From assembly GCF_018688355.1 (NCBI RefSeq), contig NZ_CP061317.1:1682091-1746090 (forward strand): a stretch of DNA of 64,000 nucleotides, given 5' to 3'. Made by a program: the position numbers and the translations under genes. The stretch comes from Polynucleobacter sp. AP-Elch-400A-B2 (GTDB lineage Bacteria > Pseudomonadota > Gammaproteobacteria > Burkholderiales > Burkholderiaceae). The notes under the pieces were generated by a model. It was not told where the DNA came from. It saw only the letters and a program-made list of their open reading frames with translations, and did not search any database. Positions 6,482 to 14,759 of the stretch are shown here, one piece after another (within the stretch, counting starts at the first letter, position 1; each line of letters begins with the position of its first letter).

Positions 6482-7441
6482 ATGTTAAGTCGCACGGCTG
6501 ATTGCCTTTATTGGATGGCTCGCTACACTGAACGAGCGGAAAATACTGCTCGGATGCTTGATGTGAATCATCAAACATCACTATTACCTCAACCTGCTCA
6601 ATTTCTAGAGCAAAGCTGGAAAAAATTACTCACAATCTCGAAATTAGAAGAGAGCTTTCTAAGCAAACATGATGTGATCAATCGTGAAAATGTATTGGAC
6701 TTCATGATTTATGAAACCAGCAATCCATCCAGCATTGTTTCTTGTTTATTTGCAGCTCGAGAAAATGCTCGCGTCATACGAGGTCGAATTACTTCTGAGG
6801 TATGGGAAACACAAAATACTACCTGGCTGGAATTACAGCAAATTCTAGAGGCAAGGCATCAAGCTGACCCCAGTAGATTACTGGAATGGGTAAAGCACCG
6901 TTGCCATCTCTTTAGAGGAGTCATGCATGGCACGATGTTAAAAAATGAAGCCTTCTACTTTATTAGCGTAGGAACGCTATTAGAACGCGCTGATAACACC
7001 GCCCGCATTCTAGAAAATAAATATGAAGAACAAGATGCTATTCAAGCGTTAGAGGATGGCAATGACGATAACTTTTTTGATTTTTACCACTGGGCATCAC
7101 TACTCCGTTCTGTATCCGCTTTTGAAATTTATCGACAAATTTATTCAGATCAAGTCACACCAAAGCAAGTAGCTCAGTTATTGATTTTCAACAAGCAAAT
7201 GCCACGCTCATTAGTATGCTGTATCAATGAATTGATCCCACTGCTCTCAGAGATGAAAAACCAGCAATCAAAAGAAATTGATCGTCTATTAGGAAAGCTC
7301 AAAGCAAGTCTTGATTACTCCGATATTGATGAAGTCTTTGAGCAAGGTTTAGAGGAGTTTATTGAGACCTTCTTGGAACGCATCAATCATATTGCCGATG
7401 AGTTTAGTAGTGCCTACCTTATCCCATTAGCTGCTATCTAA
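6482..7441 (+). CDS. Alpha-E domain protein (DUF403)
   Basis: A 319-residue helical protein beginning MLSRTADCLYWMARYTERAE, the standard start of the alpha-E family; longer in-frame starts upstream overlap the ATP-grasp gene and are unlikely. A GAAGAAAGAG stretch precedes the ATG. Conserved pieces include FLFAARENARVIRGRIT-like sequence (CLFAARENARVIRGRITSE) and FYFISVGTLLERADNTARIL. No enzymatic activity is established; it nearly always accompanies the ATP-grasp and transglutaminase partners and may be their structural or substrate-binding subunit. Cytoplasmic, no signal peptide. Confidence 0.9.
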   Translation: MLSRTADCLYWMARYTERAENTARMLDVNHQTSLLPQPAQFLEQSWKKLLTISKLEESFLSKHDVINRENVLDFMIYETSNPSSIVSCLFAARENARVIRGRITSEVWETQNTTWLELQQILEARHQADPSRLLEWVKHRCHLFRGVMHGTMLKNEAFYFISVGTLLERADNTARILENKYEEQDAIQALEDGNDDNFFDFYHWASLLRSVSAFEIYRQIYSDQVTPKQVAQLLIFNKQMPRSLVCCINELIPLLSEMKNQQSKEIDRLLGKLKASLDYSDIDEVFEQGLEEFIETFLERINHIADEFSSAYLIPLAAI

Positions 7442-7456
7442 AGAATTTAAAAATAT

Positions 7457-8254
7457 ATGCATCTAAAGATCCGCCATCGCACCGAATACCGCTATGAAAC
7501 CCCAGTACGCTATTCCATTCAAGAGCTACGTCTAACACCAATTACCAATGCAGGTCAGGAAGTCGGTAAATGGAAAATCAATACTCCGATTAAAGCCTCG
7601 AATTCAATCGATGCCTTTGGTAATCACTGCAGCGTCTTTGTTCAAGAAAGCCCCTATACCTCCATGATGATTGAGGCAGAAGGAGAAATACGAACCCAAG
7701 ATGCCTATGAGTTTATCGATAACCAAAAAGCTGTATCTCCATACTATCTTTTGCAGCAAACTAACCTGACCGAGCCAAGCGAAGAAATGCTGGCCTATTA
7801 TGCTAGCAAACTTCCCAAGAAGAATTCTGTCGATGATGTGCTCAAGTTGGCAACTGCTATTCAAGAGACCATCCAATACGTACCCGGACAGACCAATTTT
7901 GCGACCACGGCTGCGCAATCTTTCATCATGAAATCCGGTGTTTGCCAAGACCATGCACATGTCATGCTCGGCTTATGTCGTGCATCCCATATTCCAGCGC
8001 GCTATGTGAGCGGATATTTCTTTGCAGAAGAATCTCCAAACTTAGCTAGCCATGCTTGGATTGATTTTTGCAGTGATATCGATAAAGGAATCTGGACCAG
8101 TGTTGACATTACTCACGCATGTCTAGTAGATGCCCGCCATATTCGTCTAGCTATTGGCAAAGACTATTACTCTGCTGCTCCCGTTAAGGGAGTTCGGACA
8201 GGTGGCGGCGGTGAAGAGCTCAGCGCTACTATTTCCATTCAAAAATTACCTTAA
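7457..8254 (+). CDS. Transglutaminase-like cysteine protease family protein
   Basis: 265 residues with an N-terminal beta-rich domain (MHLKIRHRTEYRYETPVRYS) and a C-terminal transglutaminase fold. The catalytic triad is visible: Cys in KSGVCQDHAHVMLGLCR (about residue 160), His in SHAWIDF (about 198) and an Asp following TSVDITH. Family members cleave or form isopeptide-like amide bonds. It follows the alpha-E gene by 15 bp in the Anbu operon, so it probably acts on the same unknown peptide or conjugate. Cytoplasmic by lack of a signal. Confidence 0.9.
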   Translation: MHLKIRHRTEYRYETPVRYSIQELRLTPITNAGQEVGKWKINTPIKASNSIDAFGNHCSVFVQESPYTSMMIEAEGEIRTQDAYEFIDNQKAVSPYYLLQQTNLTEPSEEMLAYYASKLPKKNSVDDVLKLATAIQETIQYVPGQTNFATTAAQSFIMKSGVCQDHAHVMLGLCRASHIPARYVSGYFFAEESPNLASHAWIDFCSDIDKGIWTSVDITHACLVDARHIRLAIGKDYYSAAPVKGVRTGGGGEELSATISIQKLP

Positions 8255-8309
8255 ACCATCCTCAGATAATTGCGCGATAATTCTAGGGATTAAATCAAAG
8301 GATTAAGGT

Positions 8310-9182
8310 ATGACGTATTGTGTTGGGATTTGCTTAAAAGATGGGCTTGTATTTTTATCGGATACCCGCACGAATGCCGGCGTAGATCAAATCGGGACCT
8401 TTAGAAAGATGACCTTGTTCCAAAAAGACAAGGATCGCTTTTTTACAATGATGAGCGCCGGTAATCTAGCCATTACCCAAGCTGCCAAAGAAATCCTTCT
8501 GCAAGGTGAGACGCTCAATGGTAAAAATCTATGGAATGTGGATAACGCCCATGATGCAGCTGTAGTGGTTGGAGATGCCATTAAGCAAGTTTATGATCGC
8601 GATCACAAGGCCTTAGAAAAAGCAGGCATTGATTTCAACTGCAACTTGATCTTTGGAGGTCAGGTAAAAGGTGAGCGGCCACGTCTATTTAATATCTACT
8701 CTGCTGGCAATTTTATTGAGGCAACGCCAGAGACTTGCTACTTCCAAATTGGCGAATCCAAATACGGCAAACCTATTCTGGATCGGGTTCTGAATTTTTT
8801 GACTCCACTAAATCTGGCTACTAAGTGCGCTTTGATTTCGATGGACTCAACCTTAAATAGCAACATCTCTGTTGGGCTACCTCTAGATTTATTGGTTTAC
8901 GAAAAGAATTCCCTTAAGGCAAGTAAGCTAGTGACTTTAGATGAATCCAATCCCTATTACAAAATGATCCATCAGGTATGGGGAGAGAAGCTACGAGCTG
9001 CATTTAATTCTATTCCTGAACCAAGCTGGAGCGGCGCCAATAAATCTAGTGCCATTTCTGCGCCTGCAAAAAAGATGAGTGCAGTAGTGATTCATGGGCA
9101 GCCGCCAAAAGTTAGGCAGAAAAAAACTGTCGAGCCATCTATGCCAATAGCTAAGAAGACTCCAGCAAAGAAAAAAGTCTAA
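8310..9182 (+). CDS. Anbu proteasome-like (ancestral beta subunit) peptidase
   Basis: A 290-residue Ntn-hydrolase of the Anbu/HslV group. The start MTYCVGICLKDGLVFLSDTR exposes Thr2 as the N-terminal nucleophile after Met removal; the Asp (SDTRTNAG) and Lys (FRKM) of the proteasomal active site are in place. The core covers about residues 1-240. The remaining 50 residues form a lysine- and proline-rich tail (PAKKMSAVV, KKTPAKKKV) that seems longer than usual for Anbu and low in complexity. It is the last gene of the operon, 55 bp after the transglutaminase gene and with its own AAGG ribosome-binding site. The substrate is not known. Confidence 0.9.
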   Translation: MTYCVGICLKDGLVFLSDTRTNAGVDQIGTFRKMTLFQKDKDRFFTMMSAGNLAITQAAKEILLQGETLNGKNLWNVDNAHDAAVVVGDAIKQVYDRDHKALEKAGIDFNCNLIFGGQVKGERPRLFNIYSAGNFIEATPETCYFQIGESKYGKPILDRVLNFLTPLNLATKCALISMDSTLNSNISVGLPLDLLVYEKNSLKASKLVTLDESNPYYKMIHQVWGEKLRAAFNSIPEPSWSGANKSSAISAPAKKMSAVVIHGQPPKVRQKKTVEPSMPIAKKTPAKKKV

Positions 9183-9245
9183 ATTCAACCCGGTTTTTTA
9201 AATATCTAACAGATCAATCAACTATTAGTCGAAAGTAGCCTCCAC

Positions 9246-9266
9246 AGCGTTACTTAAAGTAACGCT
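9246..9266. repeat. 21-bp palindrome, copy 3 (perfect)
   Basis: Perfect ten-base arms AGCGTTACTT / AAGTAACGCT around a central A, between the convergent Anbu and cbiX genes. No T run follows, so it is not a typical terminator. Confidence 0.9.
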
Positions 9267-9329
9267 GTATTTGCTGACCTTAGATAATGACTGCTAGCGA
9301 ACTATAGGAGAAAAAATTCTTTATAAAAA

Positions 9330-9695
9330 TCAACGCAAAGCATGTTCGCTGTAATTAATGATCGCCTGCAGAACAAGTAGATTTTCCCCTACTGCAGGCG
9401 TAGAACTCAAAGAAATTTCTGAAAACTCGCTCCGACAGTCTTCTAATATTTTAGGAAAGTCATTGCGCAAGTGACTCCCTTGCCCAAAAAATACTGGAAC
9501 AACAACAATATCCTTGATTCCTTGTATAACAATTTTTTGAACTGCACCAGACAAAGAAGGCTGCATAAGCTCTAAGAAAGCAAGCTCTACAGGAGTACCA
9601 GGATTCTGCGCTTGCCACAAAGCAGCAAGACGATCAAAAGGCTCACGCCAACGTAAATCACGCGCACCATGCCCAAAAAAAATAATAGCTTTCAT
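9330..9695 (-). CDS. cbiX: CbiX-type sirohydrochlorin chelatase (short form)
   Basis: A 121-residue single-domain chelatase. The ATG at 9695 follows the stop of the PAS gene by one base and gives the standard start MKAIIFFGHGARDLRWREPF; the longer in-frame start at 9719 overlaps the PAS gene. Metal-binding histidines are seen in GHGARD and in FGQGSHLRNDFP. The short CbiX forms insert Co or Fe into sirohydrochlorin. Next to cobA and nirB in this cluster, iron insertion for sirohaem is the most likely job. A precorrin-2 dehydrogenase is not visible here. Confidence 0.85.
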   Translation of the reverse strand: MKAIIFFGHGARDLRWREPFDRLAALWQAQNPGTPVELAFLELMQPSLSGAVQKIVIQGIKDIVVVPVFFGQGSHLRNDFPKILEDCRSEFSEISLSSTPAVGENLLVLQAIINYSEHALR

Positions 9696-9696
9696 A

Positions 9697-10128
9697 TTAA
9701 GGCTGTATCCTGCTCTCAAGGGCGGCTAATTTTTCCTTGAGCTTGCGCTCCTCCTGGAATCGCTCTGTTTCATCGCGAACAATGGCTGCAATTGCCATAG
9801 GCTGATTATGGTCATCAAAGATCATGGTGACTGAAAAGGCGATTGAAATAGATCTACCATCTTTATGAATCGCTGGAACCCGCAGTAAAGTATTGCCATA
9901 CTTGGTTTTGCCAGTTTCCATCGTGTGAAAGTAGCCCTTAGAATGGCGCTCCCTAAAACGCTCAGGCGTAATGATGCTGAGAGTTTTTCCTAAAGCCTCA
10001 TCTTCACTGTAGCCAAAAATTCGCTCAGCGGAAGCATTCCAGAACAAGATATTTTCATCCCGATCAGAAATAATCACAGCCTCGCCGATTTGACTCACCA
10101 CCGTTTTGAAATTAATGCTATCTGACAT
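9697..10128 (-). CDS. Single PAS-domain protein
   Basis: 143 residues: one PAS (S-box) domain covering about residues 8-125 (ILFWNASAERIFGYSEDEAL, PAIHKDGRSISIAFSV, AIVRDETERFQEERKL) and a short C-terminal coiled coil. There is no kinase, cyclase or DNA-binding output domain. It overlaps transcriptionally with cbiX (1-base gap) and follows cynS after a terminator. A free-standing PAS protein may bind a haem, flavin or small ligand and signal through a partner; no haem-ligating residue can be assigned. Its pairing with a tetrapyrrole chelatase is suggestive only. Confidence 0.85.
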   Translation of the reverse strand: MSDSINFKTVVSQIGEAVIISDRDENILFWNASAERIFGYSEDEALGKTLSIITPERFRERHSKGYFHTMETGKTKYGNTLLRVPAIHKDGRSISIAFSVTMIFDDHNQPMAIAAIVRDETERFQEERKLKEKLAALESRIQP

Positions 10129-10166
10129 GCTTAATCTCTATTGTTTAGTCATTGATTACTAAGAAT

Positions 10167-10201
10167 ACTCCAATAAAAAGCCACCCGAAGGTGGCTTACG
10201 G
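10167..10201. terminator. Hairpin between cynS and the PAS gene
   Basis: Stem AAGCCACC / GGTGGCTT with a CGAA loop. On the minus strand it ends the cobA-nrtABD-cynS transcript, though the T run after it is imperfect. Confidence 0.6.
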
Positions 10202-10215
10202 ACAGGCTAGGTTGA

Positions 10216-10659
10216 TTAATAAGTCTTATAAGAAAGATACTTGCCTGATAGCACTACCTGCACTCGGTCACCTTTTGGATCTGGCTCACGCTGAATATCC
10301 ATCGAAAAATCGATCGCACTCATAATGCCATCACCGAACTCTTCATGAATTAATTCTTTGATAGTAGTGCCATAGACGCTCACAATTTCATACCAACGAT
10401 AGATCAGCGGATCCGTTGGAACAGCGGTAGGCAATGAACCCTTGTAAGGAACAATCTGCAACCATGCCATTTCTTCATCAGTTAATTCAAATAACTTGCC
10501 AGCAGCTTCAGCCTGGGCTTTAGTGAAGGTCATTTGACCTAAGCAGCCAGCAGTAACCCACTCCTTGGACTCACCAATGGCTTTGGCAATATCACTCCAC
10601 TTCATTCCTTTACGAACTTTGGCTTCGATAATTTTCTGTGTAACTACTGAACGATCCAT
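10216..10659 (-). CDS. cynS: Cyanase (cyanate hydratase)
   Basis: 147 residues, close to the usual length. It converts cyanate and bicarbonate to carbamate and CO2, the carbamate then giving ammonia. An N-terminal helix-turn-helix-like bundle (WSDIAKAIGESKEWVTAG) is followed by the catalytic domain with Arg88 and Glu91 in YRWYEIVSVYG and Ser114 in GIMSAIDF, the expected Arg-Glu-Ser set. It is the last gene of the operon with a NrtABD-type transporter, so cyanate is a likely transport substrate. It provides nitrogen when ammonium is scarce. Confidence 0.95.
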   Translation of the reverse strand: MDRSVVTQKIIEAKVRKGMKWSDIAKAIGESKEWVTAGCLGQMTFTKAQAEAAGKLFELTDEEMAWLQIVPYKGSLPTAVPTDPLIYRWYEIVSVYGTTIKELIHEEFGDGIMSAIDFSMDIQREPDPKGDRVQVVLSGKYLSYKTY

Positions 10660-10682
10660 CTTTTTCTCCTAGTTTTAATATA

Positions 10683-11546
10683 TTAAGCAACAGCCGTATC
10701 AACGCCCGGAAGGACTTTCACAGGCTTATAGCCATCTAACTCACCATTTGCACCCTTGATCTGCAAATCCTTTGATCGATTCACCAAGAAATCAACCAGA
10801 TGATTCCTCATCGGATAGTACATAGCATCGTGATGTAAATTAGCTCGCTTTCTTCCTTTGGGTAAGGTATTGACAACGATTTCAGCAATGCGTGCATTAG
10901 GACCATTACTCATCAGCATGATTTTGTCTGAAAGCAAGATTGCCTCATCAACATCATGGGTGATCATGAAGACAGTTTGATTTGTCTCTTTGCAGATTTT
11001 TAAGAGTTCGTCTTGAATAACCCCACGTGTTAATGCATCTAAAGCACCAAAGGGCTCATCAAGCAGTAGCATTTTGGGCTCAATTGCAAAAGCTCTTGCA
11101 ATACCAACCCTTTGCTTCATACCGCCAGATAATTCTGATGGTTTTTTATTTTCAGCATTGACTAAGCCAACCATTGCCAAATATTTTTTGGAATGATCAG
11201 AAATCTGCTGCTTTGACCAGTCGGGATACCTTGACTTCACTGCAAAGGCCACGTTCTGCAATACAGTCATCCAAGGCATTAATGCATGCCCTTGAAAAAC
11301 GACCCCACGCTCCAAGCCAGGCCCTTGAATGCGCTTACCTAGCATGATCGCATCGCCACCAGATGCCTCTTCAAGACCGGCCAATACATTCAGAATAGTA
11401 GTTTTGCCACATCCAGAGTGTCCAATAATACAAACAAACTCACCTCTTTCGATTTCAAAATCGATACCCTCAAATACTGGGGGTGCATCAGCTTTAAATG
11501 ATTTACTGAGGCTTGAGACTTTAAGGAAGGTATTTTCATTCTGCAT
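10683..11546 (-). CDS. nrtD: Nitrate/cyanate ABC transporter ATP-binding protein
   Basis: 287-residue ABC ATPase: Walker A GHSGCGKTTI (about residues 42-51), signature LSGGMKQRVGIARA, Walker B LLLDEPFGALD and the switch His in MITHDVDEA. It belongs to the NrtD/SsuB/TauB group, and the 30-residue C-terminal tail (MYYPMRNHLVDFL onward) is typical of the NrtD/CynD branch. Its start overlaps the permease gene by 11 bp. The sequence cannot tell nitrate from cyanate; the following cynS favours cyanate or both. Unlike NrtC it has no fused binding domain. Confidence 0.9.
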   Translation of the reverse strand: MQNENTFLKVSSLSKSFKADAPPVFEGIDFEIERGEFVCIIGHSGCGKTTILNVLAGLEEASGGDAIMLGKRIQGPGLERGVVFQGHALMPWMTVLQNVAFAVKSRYPDWSKQQISDHSKKYLAMVGLVNAENKKPSELSGGMKQRVGIARAFAIEPKMLLLDEPFGALDALTRGVIQDELLKICKETNQTVFMITHDVDEAILLSDKIMLMSNGPNARIAEIVVNTLPKGRKRANLHHDAMYYPMRNHLVDFLVNRSKDLQIKGANGELDGYKPVKVLPGVDTAVA

Positions 11547-12396
11547 ACGAAACCGCCTTTTGTAACTTCGCGAATGCGGTATCTAACAACATTCCAACAA
11601 TACCAATTAAAAGAATTGCAAAAATTACACTGGAGAGCGATAAGTTATTCCACTCATTCCATAAGAAGTAACCGATTCCCGTCCCACCAACAAGCATCTC
11701 AGCAGCGACGATCACCAGCCATGCAATGCCCATAGAAATACGCATACCAGTAAGTATTGTTGGCGCAGCAGCAGGAAGAATTACTAAGAATGCCTTGCGT
11801 AATGAAGAGACTTCTAACGTTTTGGTAACGTTTAATAATTCCTTACGGACGCTGGCAACTCCAAATGCAGTATTTAGAAGCATTGGCCATACTGAGCAAA
11901 TAAAGATCACAAAGATTCCAGAAATCGAAGAGTCTTTAATGGTGTATAGGGCAATAGGCATCCAAGCCAAAGGAGAGATAGGTTTAAGAATTTGAATAAA
12001 CGGATTGAATGCTGCATATGCCAACGGTGACATACCAATCCAAAATCCTAATGGGATAGCTACTATCATTGCCAGAAAAAAACCTAAACCTACACGAGCT
12101 AAGGAATATGCAAGCTGAATGCCAATACCTTTGTCATTTGGTCCATTGTCATAAAAAGGATGTGATAGTTGCTTATAGATGGTTTGCCCCATCTGCGTTA
12201 AGGTTGGAAACCCAGTTTTTTGAACTGGCTCACTACCACCTTGACCCATGAGGCTGTTGTACTCACTAGAGTTTGTTGAGATACCTGGAGGCGGCGCAAC
12301 CTTTTGAGTCGTTGCAATATGCCATATAAGAAGACACATTAGCAAAATCACAACTGATAGGATTGCGCCCTTAACCTTAATTGATACTGTTTTCAT
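11536..12396 (-). CDS. nrtB: Nitrate/cyanate ABC transporter permease
   Basis: 286-residue inner-membrane permease with an N-terminal transmembrane segment, a periplasmic loop of about 70 residues and five further hydrophobic segments. The ATPase-coupling EAA-like loop lies around LEVSSLRKAFLVILPAAAPTILTG. This is the NrtB/CmpB/SsuC type. It is 15 bp downstream of the substrate-binding gene and overlaps the ATPase gene by 11 bp. It is the only permease in the region although two binding proteins are encoded. Confidence 0.92.
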   Translation of the reverse strand: MKTVSIKVKGAILSVVILLMCLLIWHIATTQKVAPPPGISTNSSEYNSLMGQGGSEPVQKTGFPTLTQMGQTIYKQLSHPFYDNGPNDKGIGIQLAYSLARVGLGFFLAMIVAIPLGFWIGMSPLAYAAFNPFIQILKPISPLAWMPIALYTIKDSSISGIFVIFICSVWPMLLNTAFGVASVRKELLNVTKTLEVSSLRKAFLVILPAAAPTILTGMRISMGIAWLVIVAAEMLVGGTGIGYFLWNEWNNLSLSSVIFAILLIGIVGMLLDTAFAKLQKAVSYAE

Positions 12397-12411
12397 TCAT
12401 TAACCCTGAGT

Positions 12412-13785
12412 TTAGGCTTTGGTAGTTGCAAAGGATTTCAAGTAGGCTGCTGGCTGGCTAGGATCAAACTCTTTACCCATAATTTTGTCTTTTCTGTATC
12501 CAACCTTAGCCAATGGGGGCACAGCAATACCAGTCTCGCCCATATACTTTTTGGCATCAGTAAGTAGAAACACTTTTTCAGAGATGTCTTTGTAATTCAC
12601 GTCACCTTTGACATAGCCCCAGCGCTGCATTTGAGTCAACATCCAAGTCGCCATGGAGTACCAAGGAATTGGATTGAAGTCGATGCGGTCTGGTACGTTT
12701 TGCACATTACCTAAGCCATCTGCAAACTTACCAGTAAGAACCTGCATTACCACTGTCTCAGGTTGATTAAGGTAGTTCGGCGCGGAAATCACTTTGGCAA
12801 TCAAAGGTCTATTTGCTGGATCACGTGCCATAGTGGAGGCATTTAGTACCGCACGGTATAAGGCTGCAAATGTATTTGGATTTTTTTTAATGAAATCCTC
12901 TGAAGTTCCAAAAGCACAGCAAGGATGACCATCCCAGATCTGCTTAGTCAGGATATGAATGAATCCAACTTCGTCGTATACCGCACGCTGATTAAATGGA
13001 TCTGGCCCCAAGAAACCATCGATATTGCCTGCACGTAAATTCGCAACCATTTCTGGCGGTGGCGTTACACGAATCTGAATATCCTTATCTGGATCTAACC
13101 CCGCTTGCGCAACGTAATAACGCAATAAGAAATTATGCATTGAGTATTCAAACGGTACAGCGAACTTCATGCCCTTCCAGTTTTTAGGATCGCGATTATC
13201 TTTATGTTTATTAGCTAAAGTAATTGCTTGGCCATTTACGTTCTGAATGGTTGCTACACGCATCTGGGTAGGATCTGAACCCAATCCCATAGACATCGAA
13301 ATCGGCATTGGTGACAAGAAGTGGGATGCATCATGTTCTTTGTTGAGCATCTTGTCACGAATTAAAGCCCAGCCTGCCGTTTTATTTAATGTGACATTGA
13401 GGCCCTGCTTTTTATAAAATCCTAGTGGATCAGACATAATCAAAGGTGTTGCACAGGTGATCGCAATAAAACCAATTTTTAGATCTGGTTTTTCGAGTGG
13501 CGCCTTCTCTTGAGCCATTGCCTGCAAAGAACCCACCGGCAAGAAGCCTGATAAGGCACTCATTGCACCACCAGCACCTACAGCTTTTAAGAATGCGCGT
13601 CTACGCGCCTCTTGTGGAAACAATGCTTTTACTAAACTAGCCTCGACAAAATCTGCACTTTCTTGCTCGACATCCATTTTTGCTGACAGAGAATTTGCAT
13701 GGTCTAACTCAGAAGCATGCTGTCCACAACTGCAGCGGTTACTAAATAGCGGTCTATCTGGATCAAACGGGCGATATGAATTCAT
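12412..13785 (-). CDS. nrtA: NrtA/CmpA-family substrate-binding protein
   Basis: 457 residues. A 60-residue N-terminal leader precedes a twin-arginine motif (RRRAFLKAVG, residues 61-70) and a hydrophobic segment, so folded export by Tat is expected. The leader contains CSCGQH (Cys18, Cys20, His23). The mature part is the two-lobed nitrate/bicarbonate/sulfonate binding fold: DLKIGFIAITCATPLIM, PPPEMVANLRAGNIDGFLGP, IWDGHPCCAFGTSEDF. It binds nitrate or cyanate for the adjoining permease and ATPase. The gene follows cobA by 20 bp. It is related to, but clearly diverged from, the binding protein at 14760. Confidence 0.88.
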   Translation of the reverse strand: MNSYRPFDPDRPLFSNRCSCGQHASELDHANSLSAKMDVEQESADFVEASLVKALFPQEARRRAFLKAVGAGGAMSALSGFLPVGSLQAMAQEKAPLEKPDLKIGFIAITCATPLIMSDPLGFYKKQGLNVTLNKTAGWALIRDKMLNKEHDASHFLSPMPISMSMGLGSDPTQMRVATIQNVNGQAITLANKHKDNRDPKNWKGMKFAVPFEYSMHNFLLRYYVAQAGLDPDKDIQIRVTPPPEMVANLRAGNIDGFLGPDPFNQRAVYDEVGFIHILTKQIWDGHPCCAFGTSEDFIKKNPNTFAALYRAVLNASTMARDPANRPLIAKVISAPNYLNQPETVVMQVLTGKFADGLGNVQNVPDRIDFNPIPWYSMATWMLTQMQRWGYVKGDVNYKDISEKVFLLTDAKKYMGETGIAVPPLAKVGYRKDKIMGKEFDPSQPAAYLKSFATTKA

Positions 13786-13805
13786 ATGTATCTCCTAGTA
13801 AATAA

Positions 13806-14609
13806 TTAAGATGCTTTTTGCAAAAGATTTAAATGATTTTGTGACTCAAAGAAAGGAAATAAAGTCTGAAGTTTTTTTCTATAGACTTCTCCCACCATCA
13901 CTACTACTGGTTGCTTATCTAAAAAATGATGATGAACATCACCAAAACGCAATTGCTCTAAGGTGCAAGCAAAACTACGCTGCGCTGGAAGGCTTACTGA
14001 CTCCATTAAACAAACAGGTGTATCCGCTGAGTAGCCTTGAGTAATCAAGGCTGTAGCAACCTCAGATAACTGGTCACGCGCCATGTAATAAATGGCGGTT
14101 TTATGATCTTCGTGCGCACAACGACCAGGCAAGGTTGTCAGTGTCAAGGTACGGCTTAGTTCGCGTGTTGTGGGCGGCTGTTTCAATTCAGCAGAAGCCG
14201 CTAAGGCTGTAGTAATTCCTGGAACAATTTCATAAGGAATATTTGACTTCTCAAGGGCGTCAATTTCCTCCTGCGCTCGACCGAAGATTAGTGGATCCCC
14301 ACCCTTGAGGCGCACCACTATTGAATACTTGCTAGCAGCGTCCACTAATTGCTTGTTAATAAAGTGCTGAGAGCTCGAATGTGACCCACATCTTTTACCA
14401 ACTTGCACCAATTTAGTGCTAGAACACCAATCTAACATGGAAAGATCAATGAGTGCGTCATAGAAAACGATGTCTGCCTGAGCCAAAATTCTCGAGCCGC
14501 GAACAGTAATAAGATCGGCAGCTCCAGGTCCGGCACCAATGAGGTAAACGCCGGACACTAGCCCATCTAATTTAAGGGCTTTAACTCTTAATGGTGCAAT
14601 TTGTTCCAT
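13806..14609 (-). CDS. cobA: Uroporphyrinogen-III C-methyltransferase (SUMT)
   Basis: 267-residue SAM-dependent methyltransferase that makes precorrin-2, the first step toward sirohaem. Family signatures: VYLIGAGPGAADLITVRG (about residues 20-37), GKRCGSHSSSQHFIN, VRLKGGDPLIFGRAQEE and YEIVPGITTALA. It is the stand-alone form, without the CysG dehydrogenase/chelatase domain, so CbiX at 9330 may complete the pathway. First gene of the minus-strand operon, transcribed divergently from the nitrite/nitrate reductase operon across 150 bp that hold two dyads. Confidence 0.93.
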   Translation of the reverse strand: MEQIAPLRVKALKLDGLVSGVYLIGAGPGAADLITVRGSRILAQADIVFYDALIDLSMLDWCSSTKLVQVGKRCGSHSSSQHFINKQLVDAASKYSIVVRLKGGDPLIFGRAQEEIDALEKSNIPYEIVPGITTALAASAELKQPPTTRELSRTLTLTTLPGRCAHEDHKTAIYYMARDQLSEVATALITQGYSADTPVCLMESVSLPAQRSFACTLEQLRFGDVHHHFLDKQPVVVMVGEVYRKKLQTLFPFFESQNHLNLLQKAS

Positions 14610-14650
14610 GCATCATTTGTAACAGTCGGGAATCCCTCTAAAACTTATGA

Positions 14651-14685
14651 ATGAACCAAAAGGGTTCATGCATTATTTTGGTGCA
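14651..14685. promoter_or_regulatory. Two overlapping dyads between the divergent nitrogen operons
   Basis: A perfect dyad ATGAACC-N5-GGTTCAT (14651-14669) runs into TGCATT-N5-GGTGCA (14669-14685), which fits the 17-bp NtrC-type pattern TGCACY-N5-GGTGCA at most positions. Location midway between cobA and the nirBD-nasA operon suits a nitrogen-status control site. No convincing sigma-54 promoter follows, so binding by NtrC or any other regulator is inference. Confidence 0.4.
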
Positions 14686-14759
14686 CCATTTCAGAGCATT
14701 CAGAAAATTCCTAGAAACTAAAATTCCTTATTGTTAGTTATCGACCAAAGGAGCCCAGT

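Noticed and set aside
9246..9266. Palindrome as terminator of the Anbu operon
   Set aside because: No T run follows and identical copies lie in unrelated places, so a terminator role is unlikely.
14651..14700. Sigma-54 promoter for the nirBD-nasA operon
   Set aside because: No GG-N10-GC element of the right form was found downstream of the NtrC-like dyad.
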